Part shown: one piece after another, positions 55,243 to 63,920 of the stretch
How positions within the stretch are numbered: position 1 is the first letter of the stretch
Layout of the letters: each line of letters begins with the position of its first letter
NCBI RefSeq assembly: GCF_036227205.1
Contig: NZ_CP109442.1
Span: 3,720,001 to 3,784,000, forward strand
DNA length: 64,000 nt
Direction: 5' to 3'
DNA from: Amycolatopsis sp. NBC_01480
Lineage (GTDB): Bacteria; Actinomycetota; Actinomycetes; Mycobacteriales; Pseudonocardiaceae
Notes under the pieces: generated by a model
What the model was told of the DNA's origin: nothing
The model's database searches: none
What the model saw: the letters and a program-made list of their open reading frames with translations, nothing else
Program-made: the position numbers and the translations under genes

Positions 55243-56043
55243 TCACTTCGGCGCGACGGCGGCCCACGGGACGGTCAGCTCGCCGAGCCGCGGCGGGTCC
55301 GGGCGGCCCAGTGGGGGCCAGCCGCGGGCGGTGAGGCGGCGCACCGTTTCCGTCCAACGAGCGCGGACGCCGAACGAGCGCTGCGGCGCCGCAGCTGCCC
55401 AACAGGAGTCCATAGTGGACAACAGTTCGTGGATGCGCTCACCGGGAACATTGCGATGGATCAGCACTTTCGGCAACCGTTCAGCCACAGTGGACGGACG
55501 ATCCAGGTCGGCCAGTCGCATCGAGAGGGTCAGTGACACCGGGCCGTCTGCCGCGACGGTGACCCAAGTGGACAGCCGGCCGATCTCGTCGCAGGTGCCC
55601 TCCACAAGTAGTCCATCGGCGGGCATGTTCGCCAGCATCAGCGCCCACGCACCGGGCACCTCGTGCTCGGCGTACTGCCGCAGGACGTTGAACGCGCGCA
55701 CCAGGATCGGGCGCGTGCCGGCGAGTTCGAAGCCGCCGCGGCGGAAGTCCAGGCGTGGTGGGTCGGCGGCCGGGCGGGCGTAGGCGACGCGGTCCGGGTC
55801 GAGTTCCAGCCCGAGCACGCGGACGTCCGTCCGCACCCGGCGCAGCCAGCGGGCCAGCTCGACGGTGGTGACCGGCGAGGCGCCGTAGCCGAGGTCGACC
55901 ACCAGCGGGTCCGCGGCCCGGCGCAGCAGCCGGGTGACGGCTGCGTCACCGGCCAGCCAGCGGTCGACGCGCCGGAGCCGGTTCGGGTTGGTGGTGCCCC
56001 GCGTCGGGGCGCCCACCGGGTTCAGGCGTGCTCGGCCAGCCAT
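55243..56043 (-). CDS. Class I SAM-dependent methyltransferase-like protein
   Basis: A 266-aa protein: NRLRRVDRWLAGDAAVTRLL then VVDLGYGASPVTTVELARWL (SAM motif I), VLGLELDPDRVAYARPA (acidic loop), and FNVLRQYAEHEVPGAWALML. It lies in the position next to the DUF2505 gene and murB, a conserved actinobacterial neighbourhood. ATG 56043 overlaps the upstream DUF2505 stop by 22 bp. Substrate unknown. Confidence 0.82.
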   Translation of the reverse strand: MAGRARLNPVGAPTRGTTNPNRLRRVDRWLAGDAAVTRLLRRAADPLVVDLGYGASPVTTVELARWLRRVRTDVRVLGLELDPDRVAYARPAADPPRLDFRRGGFELAGTRPILVRAFNVLRQYAEHEVPGAWALMLANMPADGLLVEGTCDEIGRLSTWVTVAADGPVSLTLSMRLADLDRPSTVAERLPKVLIHRNVPGERIHELLSTMDSCWAAAAPQRSFGVRARWTETVRRLTARGWPPLGRPDPPRLGELTVPWAAVAPK

Positions 56044-56522
56044 CGCGCGGTGAACTCGGCCTCGCGCCGCAGGAGGGTGGTCACCTGCTCCGCCACCACG
56101 CTCTCGATCTTGCCGCCGAACAACGGGATCCGGACCGTGACCTCGCCGTCGGTGCGGTACCGCACGCGCTCGCCCTCGGGCTTGAGCGAGGTCCGCGCGG
56201 TGATCTCGCCGGGCACCCCGCTGACGTTCACGTCGATGCGGCCCGCGTAGCCGTCGCCGTCGGGCCGCCATTCCTCGGTCCGCCGGACGATCAGGTCGCC
56301 CTTGTGCAGCGCGCGCACGGCTTGCGGCAGCCGCGACGCGTTGATGCCGTGCTGCAGTTCGAAGCGCGCGCCGCTGTCGTCGGCGGTGTACGAGAGGAGC
56401 TTGGCGTTGTCGCCGCCCAGCTCCTCGAGGCGCGCCAGCAGGGCCTCCTCACCCGACACCGCGGCCACGACGGCCGCGAGTCCGGCGGAGAACTCTGCAC
56501 GGTGCTCGATCCGGGATCCCAT
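56022..56522 (-). CDS. DUF2505 family protein (Rv0481c-like)
   Basis: A 166-aa SRPBCC-like protein of the DUF2505 family: RIEHRAEFSAGLAAVVAAVS, FELQHGINASRLPQAVRALH, YAGRIDVNVSGVPGEITART and a C-terminal RIPLFGGKIESVVAEQVTTL. ATG 56522 lies seven nt after TACTGT, so it is probably leaderless. Divergent from murB with palindrome A3 between, as Rv0481c lies beside murB in M. tuberculosis. Confidence 0.88.
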   Translation of the reverse strand: MGSRIEHRAEFSAGLAAVVAAVSGEEALLARLEELGGDNAKLLSYTADDSGARFELQHGINASRLPQAVRALHKGDLIVRRTEEWRPDGDGYAGRIDVNVSGVPGEITARTSLKPEGERVRYRTDGEVTVRIPLFGGKIESVVAEQVTTLLRREAEFTARWLAEHA

Positions 56523-56552
56523 TCGCCGGACAGTACCGTCAGGCCTGAAAGA

Positions 56553-56598
56553 CTCGTGAGTGTTCCGGACGGTTAGAACCGGCATAAACACTCACAAG
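56553..56598. repeat. 46-bp palindromic element, family A copy 3 (hybrid arms)
   Basis: Outer arms CTCGTGAGTG and CACTCACAAG (one mismatch) and core GGTT-AG-AACC are kept; inner arms TTCCGGAC and GGCATAAA do not pair fully. It lies between the divergent DUF2505 and murB starts, and the murB -10 box begins one base after it. Confidence 0.85.
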
Positions 56599-56611
56599 TA
56601 TCTTGGCCAGC

Positions 56612-57673
56612 GTGAACCCCGCCGATCCCGCCGCCCAGCCCCGCCTCGCCGAGCACACGACGCTGCGGCTCGGCGGGCCCGCCCGCCGGTTCGTGCGGGC
56701 CGGGACCAGCGAAGACCTCGTCGCCGCCGTGCGGGCGGCCGACGAGGCCGGCGAACCGGTGCTGCTGCTCGGCGGCGGGTCGAACCTGGTGGTGGCCGAC
56801 GAGGGCTTCGCGGGCACGCTCGTCCAGGTCGCGAACACCGGCTGGACCCGCGACGGCGACGTGGTCGAGGTGGCCGCCGGGCAGGGCTGGGACGAGTTCG
56901 TCGCGGGCCTGGCCGAGGCGGGCCTCGGCGGGCTCGAGTGCCTGTCCGGCATCCCCGGCTCGGTCGGTGCGACGCCGATCCAGAACGTCGGCGCGTACGG
57001 CTGCGAGGTGGCCGAATCCCTCGTCTCGCTGGAGCTTTACGACCGAGCTGCGCGCGAGGTACGCACGGTCAAGGCCGACGAACTCGGCTTCGCCTACCGC
57101 ACCAGCGTGCTCAAGGGCACCGACGCCGGCGTGGTGCTGAGCGTGCGGTTCCGGGTGGACCCCAGCGGCGAGTCCGCGCCCGTCCGGTACGCCGAGCTGG
57201 CGCGCACGCTGGGCGTCGAGATCGGCGCGAGGGTCCCCGCCGCGGCCGCGCGCGACGCCGTCCTCGGCCTGCGCCGCGGCAAGGGCATGGTGCTCGACCC
57301 GGCCGACCACGACACGTGGAGCGCGGGCTCGTTCTTCACCAATCCGATCGTGCCGTCCGGGGACGTCGAGGCGGTGCTGGCGCGCATCGGCGAAGCGGTC
57401 GGAGCGGACGTCGCGATCCCGCAGTACCCGGCCGAAGGCGGCGCGAAGCTGTCCGCGGCCTGGCTGATCGAGCGCGCGGGCTTCGCGAAGGGCCACCCCG
57501 GCCCAGGCGGCCGCGTTTCGCTGTCGACGAAGCACACGCTCGCCCTCACGAACCGCGGCGGCGCCACGACGGCGGACCTGCTCGCGCTCGCCCGCGAAGT
57601 CCGCGACGGCGTCGAGGCGCGCTTCGGCGTCACGCTGCACCCCGAGCCGCTGCTGATCGGCTGCACGCTCTAA
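56612..57673 (+). CDS. murB: UDP-N-acetylenolpyruvoylglucosamine reductase
   Basis: MurB reduces UDP-GlcNAc-enolpyruvate to UDP-MurNAc with FAD and NADPH, in peptidoglycan synthesis. The 353-aa protein has HTTLRLGGPARRFVRAGTSE, the FAD motif VLLLGGGSNLVVAD, LSGIPGSVGATPIQNVGAYG, the catalytic AGSFFTNPIV (Ser) and GAKLSAAWLIERAGFAKGH. GTG 56612 is set by TATCTT (56599-56604) seven nt before; a TTG at 56603 would overlap the -10. Confidence 0.96.
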   Translation: MNPADPAAQPRLAEHTTLRLGGPARRFVRAGTSEDLVAAVRAADEAGEPVLLLGGGSNLVVADEGFAGTLVQVANTGWTRDGDVVEVAAGQGWDEFVAGLAEAGLGGLECLSGIPGSVGATPIQNVGAYGCEVAESLVSLELYDRAAREVRTVKADELGFAYRTSVLKGTDAGVVLSVRFRVDPSGESAPVRYAELARTLGVEIGARVPAAAARDAVLGLRRGKGMVLDPADHDTWSAGSFFTNPIVPSGDVEAVLARIGEAVGADVAIPQYPAEGGAKLSAAWLIERAGFAKGHPGPGGRVSLSTKHTLALTNRGGATTADLLALAREVRDGVEARFGVTLHPEPLLIGCTL

Positions 57674-57861
57674 GCCCCGAGAACCAGCCGTGAAATCCGC
57701 CTGAAATCCGGCATCACCGGCAACCCGGGCAGCCGCCAAGACGTCTTGTCGACAAGGGCGGGAGCGGGTGATCTCCCACCCGGCAGGTAACGTCGAGTCG
57801 CTCACCGGCGCTGATCAGCGTGGAAGCTTCGGCCGGTGCGGGGGTTATGGGAGGTTTTTCG

Positions 57862-59043
57862 GTGATCGAACGGCGCTCGGTGTTCAAAGCCGCGCTCGCC
57901 GCGGGGGCGGCCGCGCTGGTGGCGGCGTGTTCCGGGAGCAACGACGGCAACGCGGTGCCGCAGGGCGGCAGCGGGGACGACGGGGGCAAGCCGGTCGCAC
58001 CGGTGGCGAAGATCACCGCGACCCCGGCCGTCGACGCCCAGGACGCGAGCGTGCGCGAGCCGGTGGTGGTCAAGGTGGCCGAAGGCAAGCTCACCGAGGT
58101 GAAGGTCACCAACTCCGACGGCGAGGACGTCAAGGGCGATCTGACGGCTGACGGCCTGACCTGGACCAGCTCCGAGCAGCTCGGCTACGGCAAGACCTAC
58201 ACGTACGCGGCGAAGGCGACCGGCACCGACAACCGCCCGGCCGAGTTCACGGGCTCGTTCAAGACCGTCGCGCCGGCCAAGCAGCTGCGCGCCACGCTGA
58301 ACCCCGCCGACAACGCGCACGTGGGCGTCGCGATGCCGATCAGCGTCAAGTTCGCTTCGGCGCCGAAGGACCGCGCGGCCGTCGAGAAGGCGCTGAAGGT
58401 GACCACCGACTCCAACGTCGAGGGCTCGTGGGGCTGGCTGTCGGCGACGCAGGTCGACTGGCGCCCCAAGGAGTACTGGCCGGAGAACATCACCGTGAGC
58501 GTGGAGGCGAACCTCTACGGCGTCGACCTGGGCGGCGGCTCGTACGGCAAGGCCGACGTCACCACGAAGTTCAAGATCGGCCGCAACCAGGTGGTCAAGG
58601 TGAACACCCCGGACCACACGATGAAGGTCTACCGCGGCGGCGCCGAGCACAAGAGCTACCCGTGCAGCAACGGCCTGGACAGCGACGTGGACCGCAACAC
58701 CCCCAACGGCACGTTCATCGTGATGTCCAAGGAGCCGACCGCTCGGTTCGACAACGCGCGCTACGGCTACACGAACGTCAACAAGAAGTGGGCCTGCCGG
58801 ATCTCCAACCACGGCGAGTACATCCACGAAAACCAGGACAACGCCGCGGCCATCGGCAAGACCAACAACTCCCACGGCTGCGTCAACCTGCTCGACGCGG
58901 ACGCCAAGGACTTCTTCGACTCGGCGCTGATCGGCGACCCGGTGGAGGTCACCGGCTCGCGGCTGTCCAGCCCGACCGGCTCCGACGTCAAAGACTGGTT
59001 CTACGACTGGTCCGCCTGGCGGGGTCTGTCTGCTAACAAGTAA
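57862..59043 (+). CDS. Lipoprotein L,D-transpeptidase (Ig-like + YkuD; LprQ/Ldt type)
   Basis: A 393-aa lipoprotein forming 3-3 peptidoglycan crosslinks. GTG 57862 has GGGAGG seven nt upstream; the signal peptide ends in LVAAC (Cys about 23). Two Ig-like domains (about 50-240) are followed by the YkuD domain with VVKVNTPDHTMKVYRGG, NTPNGTFIVMSKEP and the catalytic ISNHGEYIHENQ then NNSHGCVNLLDADAKDF (His, Ser-His-Gly-Cys). Position after murB matches M. tuberculosis Rv0483 (LprQ). A CTTGTCGACAAG palindrome (57745-57756) lies upstream. Confidence 0.94.
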   Translation: MIERRSVFKAALAAGAAALVAACSGSNDGNAVPQGGSGDDGGKPVAPVAKITATPAVDAQDASVREPVVVKVAEGKLTEVKVTNSDGEDVKGDLTADGLTWTSSEQLGYGKTYTYAAKATGTDNRPAEFTGSFKTVAPAKQLRATLNPADNAHVGVAMPISVKFASAPKDRAAVEKALKVTTDSNVEGSWGWLSATQVDWRPKEYWPENITVSVEANLYGVDLGGGSYGKADVTTKFKIGRNQVVKVNTPDHTMKVYRGGAEHKSYPCSNGLDSDVDRNTPNGTFIVMSKEPTARFDNARYGYTNVNKKWACRISNHGEYIHENQDNAAAIGKTNNSHGCVNLLDADAKDFFDSALIGDPVEVTGSRLSSPTGSDVKDWFYDWSAWRGLSANK

Positions 59044-59046
59044 GGC

Positions 59047-59868
59047 GTGAACACCGAAGTCGTCGGCACCAGCGGAGTGCGCATCGCGCTGCGCGTCGAA
59101 GGTGCCCAGAACTCGCGTCCCCTGGTCTTCGTGCACGGCTGGGCGCAGTCGTCCCGGGCGTGGGCCGCGCAGTTCGCGGATCCCGCGCTCACCGAGCGGT
59201 TCCGCCTGGTCGCGATGGACCTGCGCGGTCACGGCGCGTCCGACGTGCCGGCCGCGGGCTACGACGATCCGCGCCAGTGGGCTGACGACCTGGCCGCGGT
59301 CCTCGACTTCGCGGGCCCCGGCGCGATCGTCGTCGGCTGGTCCTACGGCGGCCTGGTGCTCACCGACTACCTGCGGGTGCACGGGTCCGCCGGGCTGGCC
59401 GGGATCGTGCTGGTCGGCGCGATCACCGAGATCGGCCGCGGCCGGGCGGGCGGCAAGACCGGCGCCGTTATGCGGGCCGCGCTGCCTGCCGCGCTGTCCG
59501 ACGACCCCGAGGTCGCGGTACCCGCGCTGGTCGAGTTCACCCGGTCCATGGCGACCGGCCCGGTGCCCGGCACCTATGCGCAGGACCTGCTCGGCGCGTC
59601 GCTGGCCGTGCCGCCGGCCGTCCGGGCCGCGCTGTTCAAGCGGGACGTCGAGAGCGCCGGGGTGCTCCAGGCGGTGGACAAGCCGGCGCTGGTCGTCCAC
59701 GGCACGGCGGACGCGGTGGTCGACCCGGCGGCGGCGGAATATTCGGCCGGGAAGATTCCGGGGGCGGTTCAGCGTTGGTTCGTTGAGGCCGGGCATCTGC
59801 CGTTCGTGGAGGCCGCGGGGGAGTTCAACTCCGCGCTGCGGCAGTTCGCCGGCCAGACAGGCCAGTAG
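59047..59868 (+). CDS. Alpha/beta hydrolase
   Basis: A 273-aa hydrolase starting 3 bp after the transpeptidase stop, so in one operon. Oxyanion motif VFVHGWAQSSRAW, nucleophile elbow VVGWSYGGLVL (Ser about 101), acid region VHGTADAVVDP and catalytic His in VEAGHLPFVEA are all present. Substrate unknown; esterase or lactonase activity is plausible. Confidence 0.9.
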   Translation: MNTEVVGTSGVRIALRVEGAQNSRPLVFVHGWAQSSRAWAAQFADPALTERFRLVAMDLRGHGASDVPAAGYDDPRQWADDLAAVLDFAGPGAIVVGWSYGGLVLTDYLRVHGSAGLAGIVLVGAITEIGRGRAGGKTGAVMRAALPAALSDDPEVAVPALVEFTRSMATGPVPGTYAQDLLGASLAVPPAVRAALFKRDVESAGVLQAVDKPALVVHGTADAVVDPAAAEYSAGKIPGAVQRWFVEAGHLPFVEAAGEFNSALRQFAGQTGQ

Positions 59869-59898
59869 CCGCCAGCCGCACAGGAAAGTAGTGACCAG

Positions 59899-61203
59899 GT
59901 GACCATCTCCCTTCAGGGATTTCGCCGTGCGCCGCGCCGGATCGCGGTGCTGTCGGTGCACACCTCGCCGTTGGAGCAGCCCGGCACGGGCGACGCCGGC
60001 GGGATGAACGTGTACGTCAGCCAGACCGCGCAGGAAATGGCGCGCCGCGGCGTCGAGGTCGAGGTGTTCACCCGGGCGACGTCCTCGGACCAGCCGCCGC
60101 TCGCGGAGCTGGCGCCGGGGGTCACCGTGCGGCACGTGCAGGCCGGGCCGTTCGAGCCGCTGGGCCGTGACGAGCTGCCGGCGCAGCTGTGCGCGTTCAC
60201 CTCCGGCGTGCTGCGGGCGGAGGCGTTCCACGAGCCGGGTTACTACGACCTGATCCACTCGCACTACTGGCTCTCGGGCCAGGTCGGCTGGCTCGCGCGC
60301 GACCGCTGGGGCGTGCCGCTGGTGCACACCGCACACACCCTGGCGAAGGTCAAGAACGCCGCGCTCGCCGACGGCGACAAGCCGGAGCCGCGTACCCGCG
60401 TGATGGGCGAGGAGCAGGTGGTCGCCGAGGCCGACTGCCTGGTGGCGAACACCCCGGTGGAGGCCCGCCAGCTGGTCGAGCTGTACGGCGCCGAGCCGCA
60501 CGCCGTGCACGCCGTGCCGCCGGGAGTGGACCTCGAACGGTTCACCCCGGGTTCGCAGGCGCTCGCGCGGCAGGCGCTCGGGCTGCCGCAGGACGCGGTG
60601 GTGCTCGCGTTCGCCGGCCGGATCCAGCCGTTGAAGGCGCCGGACGTGCTGCTCCACGCGGCCGCCGAGCTGCTGCGCAAACGGCCGGAGCTGGCCCCGC
60701 GGCTGGTGGTGCTGGTGGTCGGCGGGCCGTCCGGCACCGGGCTGGAGCAGCCGCAGGCGCTGCGCGAGCTGGCCGTCTCGCTCGGCATCCGGGACCAGGT
60801 GCGGTTCCTGCCGCCGCAGCCGGGGGCGGCGCTGGTGGACGTCTACCGCGCGGCCGACCTGGTCGCGGTGCCGAGTTACAACGAGTCGTTCGGCCTGGTC
60901 GCGCTGGAGGCCCAGGCGTGCGGGACGCCGGTGGTCGCCGCCGAGGTCGGCGGGCTGCCGGTCGCGGTGGTGCACGGCGTCTCCGGGCTGCTGGTGCCCT
61001 CGCACGGCGCGGCCGAGTGGGCGGACGCGCTGGCCGCGCTCGCGCTGCGCCCGGACCGGCGCCGTGAGCTGGCCGCGAACGCCGTCGAGCACGCGCGCCG
61101 GTTCTCCTGGCGCCGGACCACGGACTCGCTGCTGGACATCTATGCTCAGGCCACCCTGGCGTTCCGCAACGCCCTCGACCTGCGCACGGAGGTGGCGGTG
61201 TGA
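59899..61203 (+). CDS. mshA: D-inositol-3-phosphate glycosyltransferase
   Basis: MshA catalyses the first committed step of mycothiol synthesis, joining UDP-GlcNAc to 1L-myo-inositol 1-phosphate. The 434-aa GT4 enzyme has [66 protein letters not shown] and the E-x7-E motif in [20 protein letters not shown]. Its stop overlaps the YbjN start. The MDMPI enzyme at 52648 presumably uses its product. Confidence 0.96.
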   Translation: MTISLQGFRRAPRRIAVLSVHTSPLEQPGTGDAGGMNVYVSQTAQEMARRGVEVEVFTRATSSDQPPLAELAPGVTVRHVQAGPFEPLGRDELPAQLCAFTSGVLRAEAFHEPGYYDLIHSHYWLSGQVGWLARDRWGVPLVHTAHTLAKVKNAALADGDKPEPRTRVMGEEQVVAEADCLVANTPVEARQLVELYGAEPHAVHAVPPGVDLERFTPGSQALARQALGLPQDAVVLAFAGRIQPLKAPDVLLHAAAELLRKRPELAPRLVVLVVGGPSGTGLEQPQALRELAVSLGIRDQVRFLPPQPGAALVDVYRAADLVAVPSYNESFGLVALEAQACGTPVVAAEVGGLPVAVVHGVSGLLVPSHGAAEWADALAALALRPDRRRELAANAVEHARRFSWRRTTDSLLDIYAQATLAFRNALDLRTEVAV

Positions 61204-61712
61204 GCCTGGACGCGACGATCAAGTCTACTTTGGACGATTCGGGGCTGAAGTACGACCGCCGCGGCGAGGGCAAGTACTTCGTCACCCTGCCCGGGACCAA
61301 GAAGCTGCAGACCAACTGCTGGCTGGTGGACGGCGACCACGCCTTCTCCGTGGAGGCGTTCGTCTGCCGCCGCCCGGACGAGGAGCACGAGGCCGTCTAC
61401 CGATTCCTGTTGCAGCGCAACGCCAGGCTCTACGGCGTGCACTACACAGTGGACGGTATGGGGGACATCTACCTGGTCGGCCGCTTCGGCAAGGAGACCG
61501 TCACCGAGGCCGAGCTGGACAAGATCCTCGGCCAGGTGCTGGAGGCCGCCGACGGCGACTTCAACACGATCCTGGAGATCGGCTTCGCCACCTCGATCAA
61601 GCGCGAGTGGGACTGGCGGGTCTCGCGCGGCGAGTCGCTGGCGAACCTCCAGGCGTTCAAGCACCTGATGGCGCCCGCGACCCCGCACGAGCCCGGCTTG
61701 ACCGAGTCGTGA
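61200..61712 (+). CDS. YbjN-domain protein (Rv0487-like)
   Basis: A 170-aa YbjN (type III secretion chaperone-like fold) protein: [60 protein letters not shown] and a C-terminal [23 protein letters not shown] 61200 overlaps the mshA stop (GTGA). The mshA-YbjN order is conserved in mycobacteria. Function unknown, probably a partner or regulator. Confidence 0.9.
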   Translation: MSLDATIKSTLDDSGLKYDRRGEGKYFVTLPGTKKLQTNCWLVDGDHAFSVEAFVCRRPDEEHEAVYRFLLQRNARLYGVHYTVDGMGDIYLVGRFGKETVTEAELDKILGQVLEAADGDFNTILEIGFATSIKREWDWRVSRGESLANLQAFKHLMAPATPHEPGLTES

Positions 61713-61778
61713 CCCCCGGCGTGCAACGGCGCTGAACCGCGCCGCCGTCCCACCCCCGCCTACTGGAGGGAGAGACGG

Positions 61779-62681
61779 ATGAGCAGCCGATGGAGACGCT
61801 CGCTGGTGGTCGCCGGCGCCGGGCTGGCGCTGGTGCTCGCCGGGTGCACCAGCACCAGCGCGCCGCAGAGCGCGAGCAGCGGGATGCCGGCCACGGGCGG
61901 CGGGGTCTCCGCGAACGAGGGCGCGGCGCCCGCCGTGCCGAAGCCGGGTGCGTCGAAAGCCCCGGCGCCGACGGCCGGCCAGCCGGGGACCACCGACCGC
62001 AAGCTCGCCCGCAGCGCGCGGCTCGACGTCAAGACCCCGAAGCTGGACGACCTCGTCAGCCAGGCGCGCGCGATCGCGGCGGGCGCCGGGGGTTACACCG
62101 GGCAGGAGAGCACGGTCGCGTCTTCGGCGACGCTGAGCCTCGCCGTGCCGGCCGAGAAGCTCGACGGGGTGCTCGACCAGCTCGCCGCGCTCGGGACGGT
62201 GACCCGGCGTGAGCTGAGCGCGCAGGACGTCACCGCTCAGGTCGTGGACACCGATGCGCGGCTGGCGACGCAGCGCGCGAGCGTCGAGCGGATCCGGGCG
62301 CTGCTGGCGAAGGCGACTTCGGTCTCGGAGATCGCCTCCGTGGAGAGCGAGCTGACCGACCGCGAGGCGACGCTGGAATCACTCGAGCAGCAGCAGAAGT
62401 CCCTGTCCGGCAGCGTCGCGATGGCCACGGTCGCGCTGTCCGTGACGGCCGAGACCGCCGGGGTGCCTTCGACCTCAACCGACGATTCGAGCGGGTTCCT
62501 GGGCGGGCTGGCCGGCGGCTGGGACGCGTTCCTCGGCTTCGGCGGCGGGCTGCTGACCGTGCTCGGTGCGGTGGCGCCGTTCGCCGTGCTGATCGGCCTG
62601 CCACTCGGGCTGCTGGGCTGGTGGCTGCGGAAGCGGCGGCGGGCGGGAGCCGGGGAGTACCCGCCGGAACCCGTTGAGTGA
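61779..62681 (+). CDS. DUF4349 lipoprotein
   Basis: A 300-aa lipoprotein. The signal peptide SSRWRRSLVVAGAGLALVLA ends in LAGC, then an Ala/Pro/Ser-rich linker, the DUF4349 domain (KLARSARLDVKTPKLDDLVS, GYTGQESTVAS, LSLAVPAEKLDGVLDQLA), a helical coiled coil (about 160-215, with EIASVESELTDREATLESLE) and a C-terminal membrane helix with basic end WWLRKRRRAG. TACTGGAGGGAGAG precedes the ATG. Function unknown. Confidence 0.9.
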   Translation: MSSRWRRSLVVAGAGLALVLAGCTSTSAPQSASSGMPATGGGVSANEGAAPAVPKPGASKAPAPTAGQPGTTDRKLARSARLDVKTPKLDDLVSQARAIAAGAGGYTGQESTVASSATLSLAVPAEKLDGVLDQLAALGTVTRRELSAQDVTAQVVDTDARLATQRASVERIRALLAKATSVSEIASVESELTDREATLESLEQQQKSLSGSVAMATVALSVTAETAGVPSTSTDDSSGFLGGLAGGWDAFLGFGGGLLTVLGAVAPFAVLIGLPLGLLGWWLRKRRRAGAGEYPPEPVE

Positions 62682-62690
62682 ACGGGAAAG

Positions 62691-62738
62691 GCGGAGCGGC
62701 TCGAGGGAGGGGGGAGTCGCGATCTCGAGCCGCTCCGC
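62691..62738 (+). terminator. Hairpin terminator
   Basis: GCGGAGCGGCTCGAG pairs with its complement around 18 nt, starting 9 bp after the DUF4349 stop. Confidence 0.8.
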
Positions 62739-63110
62739 TGAAGTTCCCGCCGATGGACCCGGTGACGAGGGGGATGCCAACGGGGCCGGCGGGCCGCGGC
62801 TCGGCAGGGGGGGAGACGAGCCGCGGTCGTAGCCCGCCGTCAGCCGGGGAGTGCGTGGAATCCAGCTGAGCGGGACATGTCAAACCTGTCAGATGTCCAC
62901 CTGTAATCACAAGACTACTGGTTACGCCGTTCGAGTGAACTTTGTATCTGGCGATAACGGTGCGCATCGCGTTGCACCCGTTTGCGCCCTTGTTGGCAGA
63001 CCGAATTCTGGTCGGGTGAGGTGTTACCCTCGGGTAACACACTCTGCGTAGAACATCGTTCAATCGACGTGCCAGTCGGGGTCCTGGTCCGCTCTGGCAG
63101 GCTGTGGGCT
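62739..63110. other. 372-bp promoter region before gpmA
   Basis: No gene seen. Relatively AT-rich from 62870. Contains a GGACAT/ATGTCC inverted repeat (62873-62898) and the perfect 20-bp palindrome at 63021-63040. The gpmA promoter should be here. Confidence 0.6.
63021..63040. promoter_or_regulatory. 20-bp palindrome upstream of gpmA
   Basis: GTGTTACCCTCGGGTAACAC has perfect 9-bp arms and a 2-nt centre, 70 bp before the gpmA start. It may be an operator for an unidentified regulator. Confidence 0.6.
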
Positions 63111-63860
63111 ATGGCCGAACTTGGGACGTTGGTGCTGCTGCGTCACGGGCAGAGCACGTGGAACGCGGAAAACCTGTTCACCGGCTGGGTGGACGTGCCG
63201 CTTTCGGAGACGGGTGAACGCGAAGCCCGCCAGGGCGGGCAGCTGCTCGCCGAGGCGGGGCTGCTGCCGGACGTCGTCCACACCTCGCTGCTGCGCCGCG
63301 CGATCAGCACCTCGAACATCGCGCTGGACGCCGCCGACCGCCACTGGATCCCGGTGAAGCGGGACTGGCGGCTCAACGAGCGCCACTACGGCGCGTTGCA
63401 GGGCAAGAACAAGAAGCAGACGCTGGACGAGTTCGGCGAGGAGCAGTTCATGCTCTGGCGCCGCTCGTACGACACGCCGCCGCCGGCGATCGACCCGGCC
63501 GACGAGTTCAGCCAGGCCGGCGACCCGCGGTACGCCGATCTCGGCGACACCGCCCCGCTGACCGAGTGCCTGAAGGACGTCGTCGCGCGCCTGCTGCCGT
63601 ACTGGGAGTCCGCGATCGTGCCGGACCTGCGCGCGGGCAAGAACGTGCTGGTCGCCGCGCACGGCAACTCGCTGCGCGCCCTGGTCAAGCACCTCGACGG
63701 CATCTCCGACGCGGACATCGCGGCGCTGAACATCCCGACCGGGATCCCACTGCGCTACGACCTGACCGACGAGCTGAAGCCGGTCAAGCCGGGCGGGCTG
63801 TACCTCGACCCGGAAGCCGCCGAAGAGGCCGCCGCCGCGGTCGCCAACCAGGGCCGCTGA
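63111..63860 (+). CDS. gpmA: 2,3-bisphosphoglycerate-dependent phosphoglycerate mutase
   Basis: Interconverts 3- and 2-phosphoglycerate in glycolysis. The 249-aa enzyme has the histidine phosphatase motif [18 protein letters not shown] (phospho-His about 13), [36 protein letters not shown], and the second catalytic His in [17 protein letters not shown]. Length equals other dPGMs. ATG 63111 gives the normal N-terminus. Confidence 0.97.
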   Translation: MAELGTLVLLRHGQSTWNAENLFTGWVDVPLSETGEREARQGGQLLAEAGLLPDVVHTSLLRRAISTSNIALDAADRHWIPVKRDWRLNERHYGALQGKNKKQTLDEFGEEQFMLWRRSYDTPPPAIDPADEFSQAGDPRYADLGDTAPLTECLKDVVARLLPYWESAIVPDLRAGKNVLVAAHGNSLRALVKHLDGISDADIAALNIPTGIPLRYDLTDELKPVKPGGLYLDPEAAEEAAAAVANQGR

Positions 63861-63866
63861 TACCCG

Positions 63867-63912
63867 CTCGTGAGTGTTCATGACGGTTCTAACCGTCATG
63901 AACACTCACGAG
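63867..63912. repeat. 46-bp palindromic element, family A copy 4 (perfect)
   Basis: Perfect 22-bp arms, outer CTCGTGAGTG/CACTCACGAG, inner TTCATGAC/GTCATGAA, core GGTT-CT-AACC. Lies between gpmA and the convergent partial gene. Confidence 0.9.
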
Positions 63913-63920
63913 CTTTTCAG

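Noticed and set aside
57802..61092. A 1096-codon open frame on the minus strand
   Set aside because: It is antisense to the transpeptidase, hydrolase and mshA genes, which have strong motifs; the translation is Arg/His/Gly/Val-rich with no domain. GC bias explains it.
10238..63912. CRISPR array from recurring repeats
   Set aside because: The repeats are single, dispersed over more than 50 kb and palindromic, with no spacers or cas genes.
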